Part shown: positions 31,154 to 39,192 of the stretch, piece after piece
How the letters are laid out: each line of letters opens with the position of its first letter
Position numbering within the stretch: position 1 is the first letter of the stretch
Source of the DNA: Amycolatopsis sp. MtRt-6
GTDB lineage: Bacteria > Actinomycetota > Actinomycetes > Mycobacteriales > Pseudonocardiaceae
Assembly (NCBI RefSeq): GCF_017308975.1
Contig: NZ_JADWPD010000014.1
Span: 1-64,000, forward strand
Direction of reading: 5' to 3'
DNA length: 64,000 nt
The notes under the pieces: generated by a model
What the model was told of the DNA's origin: nothing
The model's database searches: none
Seen by the model: the letters and a program-made list of their open reading frames with translations, nothing else
Made by a program: the position numbers and the translations under genes

Positions 31154-33682
31154 ATGCGTGCAGTCCGCCGGTTCACCGTCCGCGCCAGCCTCCCGGATTC
31201 CCTGTCCGGCCTGGGCGCGCTGGCCACCAACCTGCGCTGGACGTGGCACCCGCCGACGCGGGACCTGTTCGCGTCGATGGACGCCGAGCTCTTCAACGCC
31301 GTGCGCGACCCGCTGCGGATGCTCACCGCGCTGCCGCCGGCCCGCCTGGACGAGCTGGCGGTCGACGACGATTTCCTCGAGCGTGCGAGAACCGCGGCCG
31401 AAGACCTGGAGCAGTACCTGACCGAGCCGCGCTGGTACCAGCAGCGCGACGACGACGGCCTGCCGCCGGCGGTCGCCTACTTCTCGATGGAGTTCGGCGT
31501 CACCGAAGCGCTGCCGAACTACTCCGGCGGCCTCGGCGTGCTGGCCGGCGACCACCTCAAGGCCGCGTCCGACCTGGGCGTGCCGATGGTCGGCGTCGGC
31601 CTGCTCTACCGCAACGGCTACTTCCGCCAGTCGCTGTCGCTCGACGGCTGGCAGGTCGAGCACTACCCGGTGATCGACCCGAACGCCTTCCCCCTGGAAC
31701 TGCTGACCGCGGGCGGCCGCCCGGTGCTGATCGGCGTCGCCATGCCGGGCGGGCGCGAGCTGTGCGCGCAGATCTGGCAGGCGCGCGTCGGGCGCGTGCC
31801 GCTCCTGCTGCTCGATACCGACACCGAGGCCAACGACGAAGACCTGCGCGGCGTCACCGACCGGCTCTACGGCGGCGACGCCGACCATCGGCTGCGGCAG
31901 GAGATCCTGGCCGGCATCGGCGGCTTCCGCGCGGTGCGGAAGTACTGCGAGCTGACCGGGCACCCGCAGCCCATGGTGTTTCACACGAACGAGGGACACG
32001 CGGGGTTCCTGGGCCTCGAACGCGCCCGCGAGATCGTCCAGGCCGACGGCCTCGCGTTCGACGAAGCCATGCCCGCGGTCCGCGCCGGGACGCTGTTCAC
32101 CACGCACACGCCGGTCAGCGCGGGCATCGACCGCTTCCCGGTCGACCTGGTGCAGCGCTACTTCGCCGACGGCAGGCTGGTGCCCGACATCGACCCGCGC
32201 CGCGTGCTCGCGCTCGGCGCCGAGGACAACCCCGGCCTGTTCAACATGGCGCACATGGGCCTGCGGCTGGCGCAGCGCGCGAACGGCGTCTCGCAGCTGC
32301 ACGGGCGCGTCACGCGCAAGATGTTCTCCCGGCTGTGGCCCGGCTTCGACCACGACGAGGTGCCGATCTCGTCGGTGACCAACGGCGTCCACGGCCCGAC
32401 GTGGGTGGCGCGCGAGCTGAGCACGCTGCTCGGGCGCGAGTGGGGCCTCGACGTCGGCGAAGGGCCGCTGCGCGACGGCGTGTCCGACGCCCAGCTGTGG
32501 GAACTGCGGCGCGAGCTGCGCGAGAAGCTGGTGCACGAGGTGCGGCGCCGGGTGCGCGCGGCGTGGCTGCAGCGCGGGGCGTCCCCGCTGGAGCTGGGCT
32601 GGGTCGACTCGGTCTTCGACCCCGACGTGCTGACCGTCGGGTTCGCCCGCCGCGTCCCGACCTACAAGCGGCTGACGCTGATGCTGCGCGACCCCGACCG
32701 GCTGCGGACGCTGCTGCTGCACGAACAGCGGCCGATCCAGGTCGTCGTCGCCGGCAAGTCGCACCCGGCCGACGAGAACGGCAAGCAGCTGATCCAGCAG
32801 ATCGTCCGGTTCGTCGACGGCGCGGACGTCCGGCACCGGATCGTCTTCCTGCCCGACTACGACATGTCGATGGCCCGGTACCTGTACCGCGGCTGCGACG
32901 TCTGGCTGAACAACCCGGTGCGGCCCCTGGAGGCGTGCGGGACGTCGGGGATGAAGTCGGCGCTGAACGGCGGGCTCAACCTCTCGATCCGCGACGGCTG
33001 GTGGGACGAGTGCTACGACGGCAGCAACGGCTGGGCGATCCCGACCGCGGACGGCGTCGCCGACCCGCTGCGCCGCGACGACCTCGAGGCCGCGGCGCTG
33101 TACGAGCTGCTCGGCCAGCAGATCGCGCCGCTGTTCTACGACCGTTCCGACGGCGGCGTGCCCACGGGCTGGCTGTCGATGGTGTGGCACACGCTCGAGA
33201 CGCTGGGCCCGCGGGTCCAGGCATCCCGGATGGTCCGCGAGTACGTCGACAACGGCTACCTGCCGGCGTCGAGGATGGTGGCGGCGGCCACGGGCGACGG
33301 CTACCGCGGCGCGCTGTCGCTGGCGGACTACCGCACGAAGCTCGAGGTGTCGTGGCCGCGGCTGCGCATCTTCGACTCGGAGCTGCTGGTGGCGGCGACC
33401 GAGCCCCTGGTGGTGGGCACCGAGGTGACGATCAGGGCCCGCATCGACCTGGCCGGCCTCGATCCGTCCGAAGTGGACATCCAGGCGGTGGTCGGCCGCG
33501 TGGGCGACGACGACGAGCTCCGCGACCCGGTGACGGTCCCGATGACCGGCGACGGCATCGGCGCCTTCTCGGCCCGGGTGAAGCTCCCGCGGCCGGGATC
33601 GATCGGGTACACGGTCCGGGTGCTGCCGAAGCACGGCCTGCTGGCGACGCCGGCGGAGCTCGCGCGGGTCGTGCTGGCCTGA
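31154..33682 (+). CDS. glgP: Alpha-glucan phosphorylase
   Basis: The 842-residue phosphorylase releases glucose-1-phosphate from glycogen or maltodextrin. It is of the actinobacterial/archaeal type with an extra N-terminal DUF3417-like region (LATNLRWTWHPPTRDLF). Other landmarks are YFSMEFGVTEALPNYSGGLG, TNEGHAGF, SVTNGVHGPTW and PLP site EACGTSGMKSALNGGLN with Lys near 601. The last 120 residues are a beta-rich tail. ATG 31154 lacks a clear ribosome site; GATATC about ten bases upstream suggests a leaderless or weakly initiated mRNA. Confidence 0.93.
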   Translation: MRAVRRFTVRASLPDSLSGLGALATNLRWTWHPPTRDLFASMDAELFNAVRDPLRMLTALPPARLDELAVDDDFLERARTAAEDLEQYLTEPRWYQQRDDDGLPPAVAYFSMEFGVTEALPNYSGGLGVLAGDHLKAASDLGVPMVGVGLLYRNGYFRQSLSLDGWQVEHYPVIDPNAFPLELLTAGGRPVLIGVAMPGGRELCAQIWQARVGRVPLLLLDTDTEANDEDLRGVTDRLYGGDADHRLRQEILAGIGGFRAVRKYCELTGHPQPMVFHTNEGHAGFLGLERAREIVQADGLAFDEAMPAVRAGTLFTTHTPVSAGIDRFPVDLVQRYFADGRLVPDIDPRRVLALGAEDNPGLFNMAHMGLRLAQRANGVSQLHGRVTRKMFSRLWPGFDHDEVPISSVTNGVHGPTWVARELSTLLGREWGLDVGEGPLRDGVSDAQLWELRRELREKLVHEVRRRVRAAWLQRGASPLELGWVDSVFDPDVLTVGFARRVPTYKRLTLMLRDPDRLRTLLLHEQRPIQVVVAGKSHPADENGKQLIQQIVRFVDGADVRHRIVFLPDYDMSMARYLYRGCDVWLNNPVRPLEACGTSGMKSALNGGLNLSIRDGWWDECYDGSNGWAIPTADGVADPLRRDDLEAAALYELLGQQIAPLFYDRSDGGVPTGWLSMVWHTLETLGPRVQASRMVREYVDNGYLPASRMVAAATGDGYRGALSLADYRTKLEVSWPRLRIFDSELLVAATEPLVVGTEVTIRARIDLAGLDPSEVDIQAVVGRVGDDDELRDPVTVPMTGDGIGAFSARVKLPRPGSIGYTVRVLPKHGLLATPAELARVVLA

Positions 33683-33715
33683 CGCCGCCCCGTGCGGGGC
33701 GGCGCCGGACGTCAC

Positions 33716-33898
33716 TCACCGGTGGGCCGCCGTGCAGCAGCAGGTGCTCGGCCGCCGGCAGCCGGCATCCTCGCGCGGTGGTTCGCGGCGCACCTCGCCG
33801 GGCCGGTGCCGGGACCACCACGTGGCGGCCATCGTGGCGGTCAGGCCGCCCGCCAGGAAGGCGAGCGCGGTGACGAGGACGATCAACGTGTTCTCCAC
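33716..33898 (-). CDS. Small membrane protein with Cys-triplet tail
   Basis: This 60-residue peptide starts at GTG 33898, six bases after a GGGAGA ribosome site. It has one membrane helix (TLIVLVTALAFLAGGLTATMA) and a short basic tail ending STCCCTAAHR. No family is recognised. The three adjacent cysteines could bind metal or carry a modification. It converges on the glgP stop. The good ribosome site and clean hydrophobic helix argue that it is real, though a longer frame starting at 34003 also exists. Confidence 0.5.
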   Translation of the reverse strand: MENTLIVLVTALAFLAGGLTATMAATWWSRHRPGEVRREPPREDAGCRRPSTCCCTAAHR

Positions 33899-34207
33899 GG
33901 TTTCTCCCGGGTTCGCGGGCCGCTTTCGCCGCGGCCGTCGAAAACCACGGTAAGCAAGCGCCGCCATTCCGAGCCCGTGATCAGCGCTTTCGGTCAGAAA
34001 CACGTCATCGAACGGACGTACGGTTTGCCGTGACCGGAAAACCGGTCACGGCAAACCGATCGGACGTCGCTCCGGAACTGTCCACAATCTGGCAAAACCG
34101 CAGGCAGGGGCGGTTTGCTGAACCCGTCCGCGGAAACGAACACACAGTGCGCAAAAGGCGAAACGGTCCTTTATGATGTTCACTCCGGTGAGGGACGAGG
34201 GGGAACC
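33899..34207. other. 309-base divergent intergenic region, no gene seen
   Basis: It holds the start of the small membrane gene on one side and, on the other, a TATGAT -10 box at 34172-34177 and GAGGG ribosome site for the SseB-like gene. Two hairpins lie between them. AT content is higher than in the flanking genes. Confidence 0.6.
34021..34118. promoter_or_regulatory. Two hairpins sharing CGGTTTGC/GCAAACCG arms
   Basis: The first (34021-34058) has a perfect 17-bp stem, CGGTTTGCCGTGACCGG, around an AAAA loop. The second (34092-34118) pairs GCAAAACCGC with GCGGTTTGC with one bulged A. Four copies of the CGGTTTGC half-site in alternating orientation lie upstream of the T7SS-like genes. They do not follow any gene end, so an ordinary terminator role is unlikely. 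Confidence 0.6.
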
Positions 34208-35068
34208 ATGATCGGCACGGCTCAGCCCGGAACCGGCGGCGTGCCGTCCGCTGCCGCGATCGCCCGGGCCGCCGACGCCGCCGCGGGCCTGCAGAAGGGG
34301 GACGGCGTCCGGCGCCTCGACCTCCACGGCGATCTGGGTCCGGACCTGCGGCACATCTGGCACATCGCGGCCGGAGACCCGCCGTCCCGGGTGGCCGCGA
34401 TCGTGTTCCTGCGGCTCGAGGCCGTCCTCGACCGGCTGAACCGGGCGAAGCTCGAAAAAATCGTCCGGACCGCGTACAACACGGGTACCCGCCCGCTCGC
34501 CGGCAACAAGGGCGACCGGTTGAGAAGCCTGCCCGACGGCCCTTCGCCACGAACCTGCGACCGGCGGCTGGAGCCGTTCCAAAAGCTGCTGGCGAAAAGC
34601 CTGGCCGGTCCGCAGCCGCGGCTCGACCCGGACGAACTCCGCCGGGCGGAACGCCGGTTCGAACCGCAAGCGGCGATCGCGGAATCCGGCGCGCGCGAAG
34701 ACGGGCCCGCCGCGCTCAGCGTTCCGCGGAGCGAGGTCGACCATTTCCTCCGGTCGTTCGCGGTCCATTCCTGGTGTGCGCCGGCCGGCCGGGACGGCGA
34801 TCCGGTGACCGTGGCACTGGGGGCGCGGGGCTCCTGGGTCTGCGTCTTCGACACCCCGGCCAGGCTGGCCGGCTACCGCGCGGCGACGGGCGCCCCGTGG
34901 CCGGCGGAGGTCGTCCGCAAAGGACGTGAGCTGGTCGGGACCGCGCTCCTGCGGCCGGAGCCCGCCGGCATCCTCGTCAACCCGAGCGACCGGCGGGGTA
35001 CCGGGACCGCCGAATCGCTCGCCCTGCCCCCTGCCGTGCTCGTCGGGCTGATCACCGCCCACCGCTGA
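34208..35068 (+). CDS. SseB-like protein heading a T7SS-like locus
   Basis: This 286-residue protein has a C-terminal half (about 175-285) resembling actinobacterial SseB-like domains: GDPVTVALGARGSWVCVFDTPARLAGYRAATG then ILVNPSDRRG and LALPPAVLVGLI. The N-terminal half is helical, with VFLRLEAVLDRLNRAKLEKI and a basic Pro-rich linker; I do not recognise it. SseB-like proteins often accompany WXG100 genes, as here. ATG 34208 follows GAGGGGG; TATGAT lies about 30 bases upstream. Confidence 0.55.
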   Translation: MIGTAQPGTGGVPSAAAIARAADAAAGLQKGDGVRRLDLHGDLGPDLRHIWHIAAGDPPSRVAAIVFLRLEAVLDRLNRAKLEKIVRTAYNTGTRPLAGNKGDRLRSLPDGPSPRTCDRRLEPFQKLLAKSLAGPQPRLDPDELRRAERRFEPQAAIAESGAREDGPAALSVPRSEVDHFLRSFAVHSWCAPAGRDGDPVTVALGARGSWVCVFDTPARLAGYRAATGAPWPAEVVRKGRELVGTALLRPEPAGILVNPSDRRGTGTAESLALPPAVLVGLITAHR

Positions 35069-35087
35069 CGACAAGGACCATTCGCGA

Positions 35088-35399
35088 ATGAACGGCTTCG
35101 AAGCCGATCCGATCCTGCTGCGCGCCGCGGGGAGCCGGGTCCGCGCGCTGACGAAGGAATCCGCCGACCGTCCGGCACTGCGCTACGCGGCCCGTCCGGA
35201 ACTCGTCGGCGACGTGCTGCTCGGCGCGGCGCTGAAGGAGTTGCAACGGGCTTCGTCCGCCGCGGCCGAGGTGCTCCTGGCCGACGCCGACGGGCTCGGC
35301 GAACGGCTCGAGCTGGCCGCCCACCGGTACGCCGACCACCAGGACGACGTGCGCGACCGGCTCGACCGGATCGCGCGCGGCCTCCGCGCGGCGGGCTGA
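35088..35399 (+). CDS. EspC-like (ESX-associated) small helical protein
   Basis: The 103-residue protein is almost all helical. Its pattern F-x-ADP-x-x-LR-x-AG at the start and DADGLGERLELAAHRYADHQDDVRDRL in the second half resembles ESX-1-associated EspC/DUF2580 proteins. Such proteins are small secreted partners of WXG100 substrates. It has no signal peptide. The gene lies 19 bases after the SseB-like gene and 10 bases before the next, so one transcript is likely. Confidence 0.5.
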   Translation: MNGFEADPILLRAAGSRVRALTKESADRPALRYAARPELVGDVLLGAALKELQRASSAAAEVLLADADGLGERLELAAHRYADHQDDVRDRLDRIARGLRAAG

Positions 35400-35409
35400 G
35401 CGGCACGAC

Positions 35410-35952
35410 ATGGCAGCGGACCAGACGTGGTCACCCGGGACGATCAAGCTGCTGCGCGACGAAGCCGTCCGGCTCGCCGACATCGCGACCACGCTCGACG
35501 ACCTGGCTTCCGACCTGCGGTCGGTGGAGCCCGAAGGCTGGGCCGGCCGGGCCGCCGACGCCTACGGAGAGCTGCGGGACCGGCTGACCAAGCAGTGCCT
35601 GACGGGCGCCGCGGCCTACGAAGCGGCGGCGGGGGCCGCCGACGACTACGTTCAGATCCTCGCCGAGCTGGAAGGACGCCGTCGTCACGAGACCGCGTCC
35701 GACGCCCTCGCCCGGCTCGAGCAGCAGCGGGTCGAGGCCGCCGAGCGCCTGGAAGCCGTGTGGCGGGCGGCCACGGAGGAGTTCGAGGCGATCCGTACGG
35801 CGCTGCCCGAGCCCGTCACCGCTCCGGCTCGGCCGGCCGCCGCGGTGCCGGAGAGTGGGCCCAGGGAGGCGCGTCTGCCACGGTTCGGCGACCCGCAGTA
35901 CGTGCAGGACCTCTCCGACGCCGTTTTGGAGTACTTCGCGCGCCCAGCCTGA
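35410..35952 (+). CDS. WXG-type putative type VII secretion substrate
   Basis: This 180-residue helical protein carries a Trp-x-Gly turn in EPEGWAGRAADAYGELRDRL near residue 45 between two long helices, the hallmark of WXG100/T7SS-signal domains. A coiled coil (ALARLEQQRVEAAERLEAVWRAATEEFEA) and Pro/Ala-rich linker follow. There is no long toxin domain after the signal, unlike polymorphic toxins. Secretion through an ESX machine is inferred. No EccC, EccB or EccD genes are in this window, so the locus is an orphan. No clear ribosome site precedes ATG 35410. Confidence 0.6.
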   Translation: MAADQTWSPGTIKLLRDEAVRLADIATTLDDLASDLRSVEPEGWAGRAADAYGELRDRLTKQCLTGAAAYEAAAGAADDYVQILAELEGRRRHETASDALARLEQQRVEAAERLEAVWRAATEEFEAIRTALPEPVTAPARPAAAVPESGPREARLPRFGDPQYVQDLSDAVLEYFARPA

Positions 35953-36016
35953 CCTGGAGTGCGCTCCAGCCGGAAATCACGCCGCGCGGAACGCTGAGCA
36001 AAGCTAAGTTGGAGGC

Positions 36017-37006
36017 ATGCGCTTCGGAATGTTCGTCCCGCAGGGCTGGCGGCTCGACCTGGCCGGCATCGACCCCGCGGACCACTGGAAGACCATGCTC
36101 GGCCTCGCGAAACACGCGGAGGCGGGCCCCTTCGAATCGATCTGGGTCTACGACCACTTCCACACCGTGCCGGTCCCGACCGAGGAGGCCACGCACGAGG
36201 CGTGGTCGCTGATCTCGGCGTTCGCGGCCGCGACGGAGACCATCCGGCTCGGGCAGATGTGCACCTGCATGGGCTACCGCAACCCGGCCTACCTGGCGAA
36301 GGTCGCGGCGACGGCCGACCTCATCTCGGGCGGCCGGGTCGAAATGGGCATCGGCGCGGGCTGGTACGAGCACGAGTGGCGGGCGTACGGCTACGGCTTC
36401 CCGTCCGCGGGCGAGCGGCTCGGCCAGCTCGACGAGGGCGTGCGGATCATGCGCGACCTCTGGACGACCGGAACGTCCACACTGGACGGCAAGCACTACC
36501 AGACCAATGGCGCGATCCTCCGCCCGCTGCCTCCGCAGGAGGGCGGTATCCCGCTGTGGATCGCCGGCGGCGGCGAGAAGAAGACGCTCCGGATCGCCGC
36601 GAAGTACGCGCGGTACACGAACTTCTTCCCGGAGCCGGAGGCGTTCACGCGCAAGTCCGAGATCCTCGCGGCGCACTGCAAGGACGTCGGCACCGACTTC
36701 GACGCGATCGTGCGCTCGGGCAACGTCAGCGTCGTCCTCGGCGAGACCGAGAGTGACGTCCAGGAGAAGCAGGCCTGGCTGAAGGCGCACTACGCGAAGT
36801 ACGTCCCGGCCGAAGACGCCGAGCGGGCGGTCGCCACCTTCGCGAGCGGCCCGACGGCCGGCACCCCGGAGCAGGTCGCCGAGCACCTGGCCGCGTTGGG
36901 CAAGCGGGGCATGTCGTACACGATCGTCAACTTCCCGGAGGCCGCGTACGACCGGACCGGCATCGACCTGTTCACCAAGCACGTCGCTCCGGCCCTGGCG
37001 GACTGA
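36017..37006 (+). CDS. F420-dependent LLM-class oxidoreductase
   Basis: The 329-residue luciferase-like TIM barrel shows MRFGMFVPQG, ESIWVYDHFHTVP, MCTCMGYRNPAYLAKVAATAD and GGRVEMGIGAGWYEHEW, all typical of F420-dependent LLM enzymes of actinomycetes. The substrate cannot be told from sequence. A small dyad CTGGAG/CTCCAG (35954-35969) lies just upstream. ATG 36017 has GGAGG immediately before it. Confidence 0.88.
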   Translation: MRFGMFVPQGWRLDLAGIDPADHWKTMLGLAKHAEAGPFESIWVYDHFHTVPVPTEEATHEAWSLISAFAAATETIRLGQMCTCMGYRNPAYLAKVAATADLISGGRVEMGIGAGWYEHEWRAYGYGFPSAGERLGQLDEGVRIMRDLWTTGTSTLDGKHYQTNGAILRPLPPQEGGIPLWIAGGGEKKTLRIAAKYARYTNFFPEPEAFTRKSEILAAHCKDVGTDFDAIVRSGNVSVVLGETESDVQEKQAWLKAHYAKYVPAEDAERAVATFASGPTAGTPEQVAEHLAALGKRGMSYTIVNFPEAAYDRTGIDLFTKHVAPALAD

Positions 37007-37061
37007 CAGCGCCGGCCGAAAAACTGTCGGTCCCCTTCGGTAGCGTGGAAAACGGGGGCTG

Positions 37062-37457
37062 CTAAGGCACCGCCGGGCTGCCGCCGTCCTGCACGGGCAG
37101 GCCGGCGGCGGCCCAGGCGCGGAACCCGCCTTCGAGGTCGGTCGCTCCCGGCAGCCCCAGCCGCTGCAGGTCCGCCGCCGCCAGGCTCGACGAATATCCC
37201 TCGTTGCACACCACGATCACTGTCGAGTCCGGCGTCACCGCGGGCAGCCGCCACTCGCTGTCCGGCGCCAGCCGCCATTCCAGGTGGATCCGCTCGACGA
37301 TCACCGCGCCCGGGATCTCGCCCTCCGCCGCGCGGTTCGCCAGCGGCCGGATGTCGACCACCAGCGCGCCCGCCTCCTGCAGCTCGCGGGCCCGGACCGG
37401 TGTCACCCGGTCCAGGCCGGACCTCGCGGAAGCCAGCAGCGAATCGACAGCGCTCAT
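37062..37457 (-). CDS. Rhodanese-like sulfurtransferase
   Basis: This 131-residue single-domain rhodanese has LVVDIRPLANRAAEGEIPGAV and the catalytic loop VVCNEGYSSSLAA with Cys84. The last part, LGLPGATDLEGGFRAWAAAGLPV, completes the fold. It should move sulfane sulfur from a persulfide to an acceptor. ATG 37457 overlaps the cysteine dioxygenase stop, which places it in cysteine and persulfide breakdown. Confidence 0.9.
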   Translation of the reverse strand: MSAVDSLLASARSGLDRVTPVRARELQEAGALVVDIRPLANRAAEGEIPGAVIVERIHLEWRLAPDSEWRLPAVTPDSTVIVVCNEGYSSSLAAADLQRLGLPGATDLEGGFRAWAAAGLPVQDGGSPAVP

Positions 37458-37999
37458 GACCGGACGATAGCGGGCAGCGGCGGGATTTCGGCCGGAACGT
37501 CGGCGAGCGAGGCGTACTCCCGCGTCGCCACCAGCGGCGGCGAATACGCGTGGACGCTGGCCGCCGGCCGGTCGCCGAGGCCGGTCACCTGGTGGGCGCG
37601 GCCCGCGCCGAAGCCCAGGCCCTCGCCGGCGGCGTGCGTCCGCCGCCGGACCGGGCCGCCCGGGTAGCGGTACTCCTCGCCGAGCTCGCCCTGCAGGACG
37701 GTGAACGACCCGGACGCGCCGCCGTGGTCGTGCGGCTTCGTGTGCTGGCCCGGCAGCCACGACAGCAGCCACAGCTCGACGCCGTCGGTCAGCGCCAGCC
37801 GGGCCCACCAGCGGCGGTCCTCGTCGAACCGCAGGATGCCGCGCAGGCCCGCGGTCAGCTCGGTGGTCACGGTGGTGGTCAGGTCGGCCAGCTCGCGCGG
37901 CGTCCAGAGCAGCCGCGACGGGTGCAGCAGCTCGGGCAGCAGCGGGTCGGTCAGCTGCGGGTGGATCTCGATGGGCGGGCGAACCAGGGACGTGGTCAA
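37454..37999 (-). CDS. Cysteine dioxygenase-family protein
   Basis: The 181-residue cupin has the iron-binding histidines of cysteine/thiol dioxygenases: His90 and His92 in KPHDHGGASGSFTVLQG and His136 in GRAHQVTG. It should oxidise cysteine (or 3-mercaptopropionate) to the sulfinic acid. I chose TTG 37999, eight bases after GAGGAG; the longer frame from 38017 would place the ribosome site inside the gene. It is translationally coupled to the rhodanese. A cysteine-type leader peptide lies 81 bases upstream. Confidence 0.87.
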   Translation of the reverse strand: MTTSLVRPPIEIHPQLTDPLLPELLHPSRLLWTPRELADLTTTVTTELTAGLRGILRFDEDRRWWARLALTDGVELWLLSWLPGQHTKPHDHGGASGSFTVLQGELGEEYRYPGGPVRRRTHAAGEGLGFGAGRAHQVTGLGDRPAASVHAYSPPLVATREYASLADVPAEIPPLPAIVRS

Positions 38000-38080
38000 C
38001 GCGGGTGCTCCTCGCAACGTGGAGTGAACGGGTCGCGGGGTCAGCGCGGCACCGCACGCGTCACACGAGGACGCGAGGGA

Positions 38081-38194
38081 TCAGCGGAGCCGCGCCCGCG
38101 TACACCCGGCCGAAGCGACGAGCAGCAGGTCGATCGCGCGACGGCGCCAGAACGAGCCCCGGGTCACCGGGGTCACGGGCGCGTCGGCGGACAT
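38081..38194 (-). CDS. Cysteine-responsive-type leader peptide (37 aa)
   Basis: ATG 38194 opens a 37-codon frame ending at TGA 38081. Its second half, SFWRRRAIDLLLVASAGCTR, matches the pattern of actinobacterial sulfur-gene leader peptides (basic residues, [HA]-[VI]-D-L, V-A/S-S-A, then Cys). Such uORFs occur upstream of cysteine and sulfate genes and are thought to control them by ribosome stalling at Cys codons. Here the single TGT codon is close to the end. CAGTAT six bases upstream of ATG suggests leaderless translation. It precedes cysteine dioxygenase and rhodanese. Confidence 0.7.
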   Translation of the reverse strand: MSADAPVTPVTRGSFWRRRAIDLLLVASAGCTRARLR

Positions 38195-38232
38195 ACGGTG
38201 ATACTGCCACACGCGGGCCGCCGGGCCGCGGC

Positions 38233-38249
38233 GTTCCATGTCGTGGAAC
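38233..38249. promoter_or_regulatory. Palindrome GTTCCA-N5-TGGAAC upstream of the cysteine operon
   Basis: Two perfect 6-base arms with a 5-base centre lie about 40 bases upstream of the leader peptide, where a regulator of its promoter would bind. It also lies between this operon and the divergent ABC ATPase. Confidence 0.45.
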
Positions 38250-38325
38250 ACGCGGCGACCTGCGTGTTCACCATCTCACCCGGGCGGGTGCGCACGCGCG
38301 CGCGACGGCAGACAGAATGGGCCTC

Positions 38326-39138
38326 GTGAGCGAGCCGATCCAGCCCAGCGAACTTGACGACCTCGTGGTCCGGATGGCCGGTGTCGGCGTCCGCCGCGGG
38401 ACCAACGACCTCCTCGCCGGCCTCGACTGGACCGTCGAACTGGACGAGCGCTGGGTGGTGCTCGGCCCGAACGGCGCGGGCAAGACCACCCTGCTGCGCC
38501 TGGCCGCGGCCGAGCTGCACCCGACCACCGGCGAGGTCGACCTGCTCGGCGAGCGGATCGGCAAGGTCAACATCTTCGACCTGCGTCCCCGCATCGGCTT
38601 CACCTCGGCCGCCATCGCCCAGCGCGTGCCGGGCGAAGAGCTGGTCAAGGACGTCGTGGTCAGCGCCGGTTACGCCGTGCTCGGCCGCTGGCGTGAGGAG
38701 TACGACACCCTCGACATGGCCCGCGCGACCGAGCTGCTGGAAGCGATGGGCATCGGGCACCTGGCCGAGCGCACCTTCGGCACCCTGTCCGAGGGCGAGC
38801 GCAAGCGGACCCTGATCGCGCGGTCGCTGATGACCGACCCGGAGATGCTGCTGCTCGACGAGCCGGCCGCGGGTCTCGACCTCGGCGGCCGCGAAGACCT
38901 GGTCGCTCGCCTCTCCGACCTGGCGATGGACCCCGACGCGCCCGCGTTGGTGCTGGTCACCCACCACGTCGAGGAGATCCCGCCGGGCTTCACCCACGCG
39001 CTGCTGCTGCGTGACGGCCACGCGGTGGTGTCCGGGCTGGTCGACGACGTCATCACCAGCGAAAACCTGTCGAAGACGTTCGACCAGGACCTGGTCCTCG
39101 AGCGTTCCGGGGATCGCTTCTTCGCCCGCCGTCGCTAG
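38326..39138 (+). CDS. ABC transporter ATP-binding protein
   Basis: The 270-residue single ABC domain has Walker A GPNGAGKTT at about 47-55, the signature LSEGERKRTLIARSL and Walker B MLLLDEPAAGLD. HHVEEIPPGFTHALLLRDG follows, as in the YlmA/ModF-like group. No permease or binding protein is adjacent, so the partner is unknown and a non-transport role is possible. GTG 38326 is chosen because CAGAAT lies eight bases upstream as in leaderless genes; ATG 38317 would add three residues. Confidence 0.85.
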   Translation: MSEPIQPSELDDLVVRMAGVGVRRGTNDLLAGLDWTVELDERWVVLGPNGAGKTTLLRLAAAELHPTTGEVDLLGERIGKVNIFDLRPRIGFTSAAIAQRVPGEELVKDVVVSAGYAVLGRWREEYDTLDMARATELLEAMGIGHLAERTFGTLSEGERKRTLIARSLMTDPEMLLLDEPAAGLDLGGREDLVARLSDLAMDPDAPALVLVTHHVEEIPPGFTHALLLRDGHAVVSGLVDDVITSENLSKTFDQDLVLERSGDRFFARRR

Positions 39139-39145
39139 GCTGTGC

Positions 39146-39159
39146 CTACCGACCGGTAG
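39146..39159. promoter_or_regulatory. TetR-type dyad CTACCGACCGGTAG before the enoyl-CoA hydratase
   Basis: CTACCG and CGGTAG arms flank AC. The right arm overlaps a TAGCGT -10-like box, 33 bases before the start codon. Size and form suit a TetR-family operator of fatty-acid or acyl-CoA genes. No matching regulator gene is adjacent. Confidence 0.5.
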
Positions 39160-39192
39160 CGTGCTGGCAGATCGTCAACGAGGAGGATGGGC

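Noticed and set aside
35410..35952. Polymorphic toxin
   Set aside because: After the WXG region there are only about 110 residues of coiled coil and Pro-rich linker, with no recognisable toxin domain or paired immunity gene.
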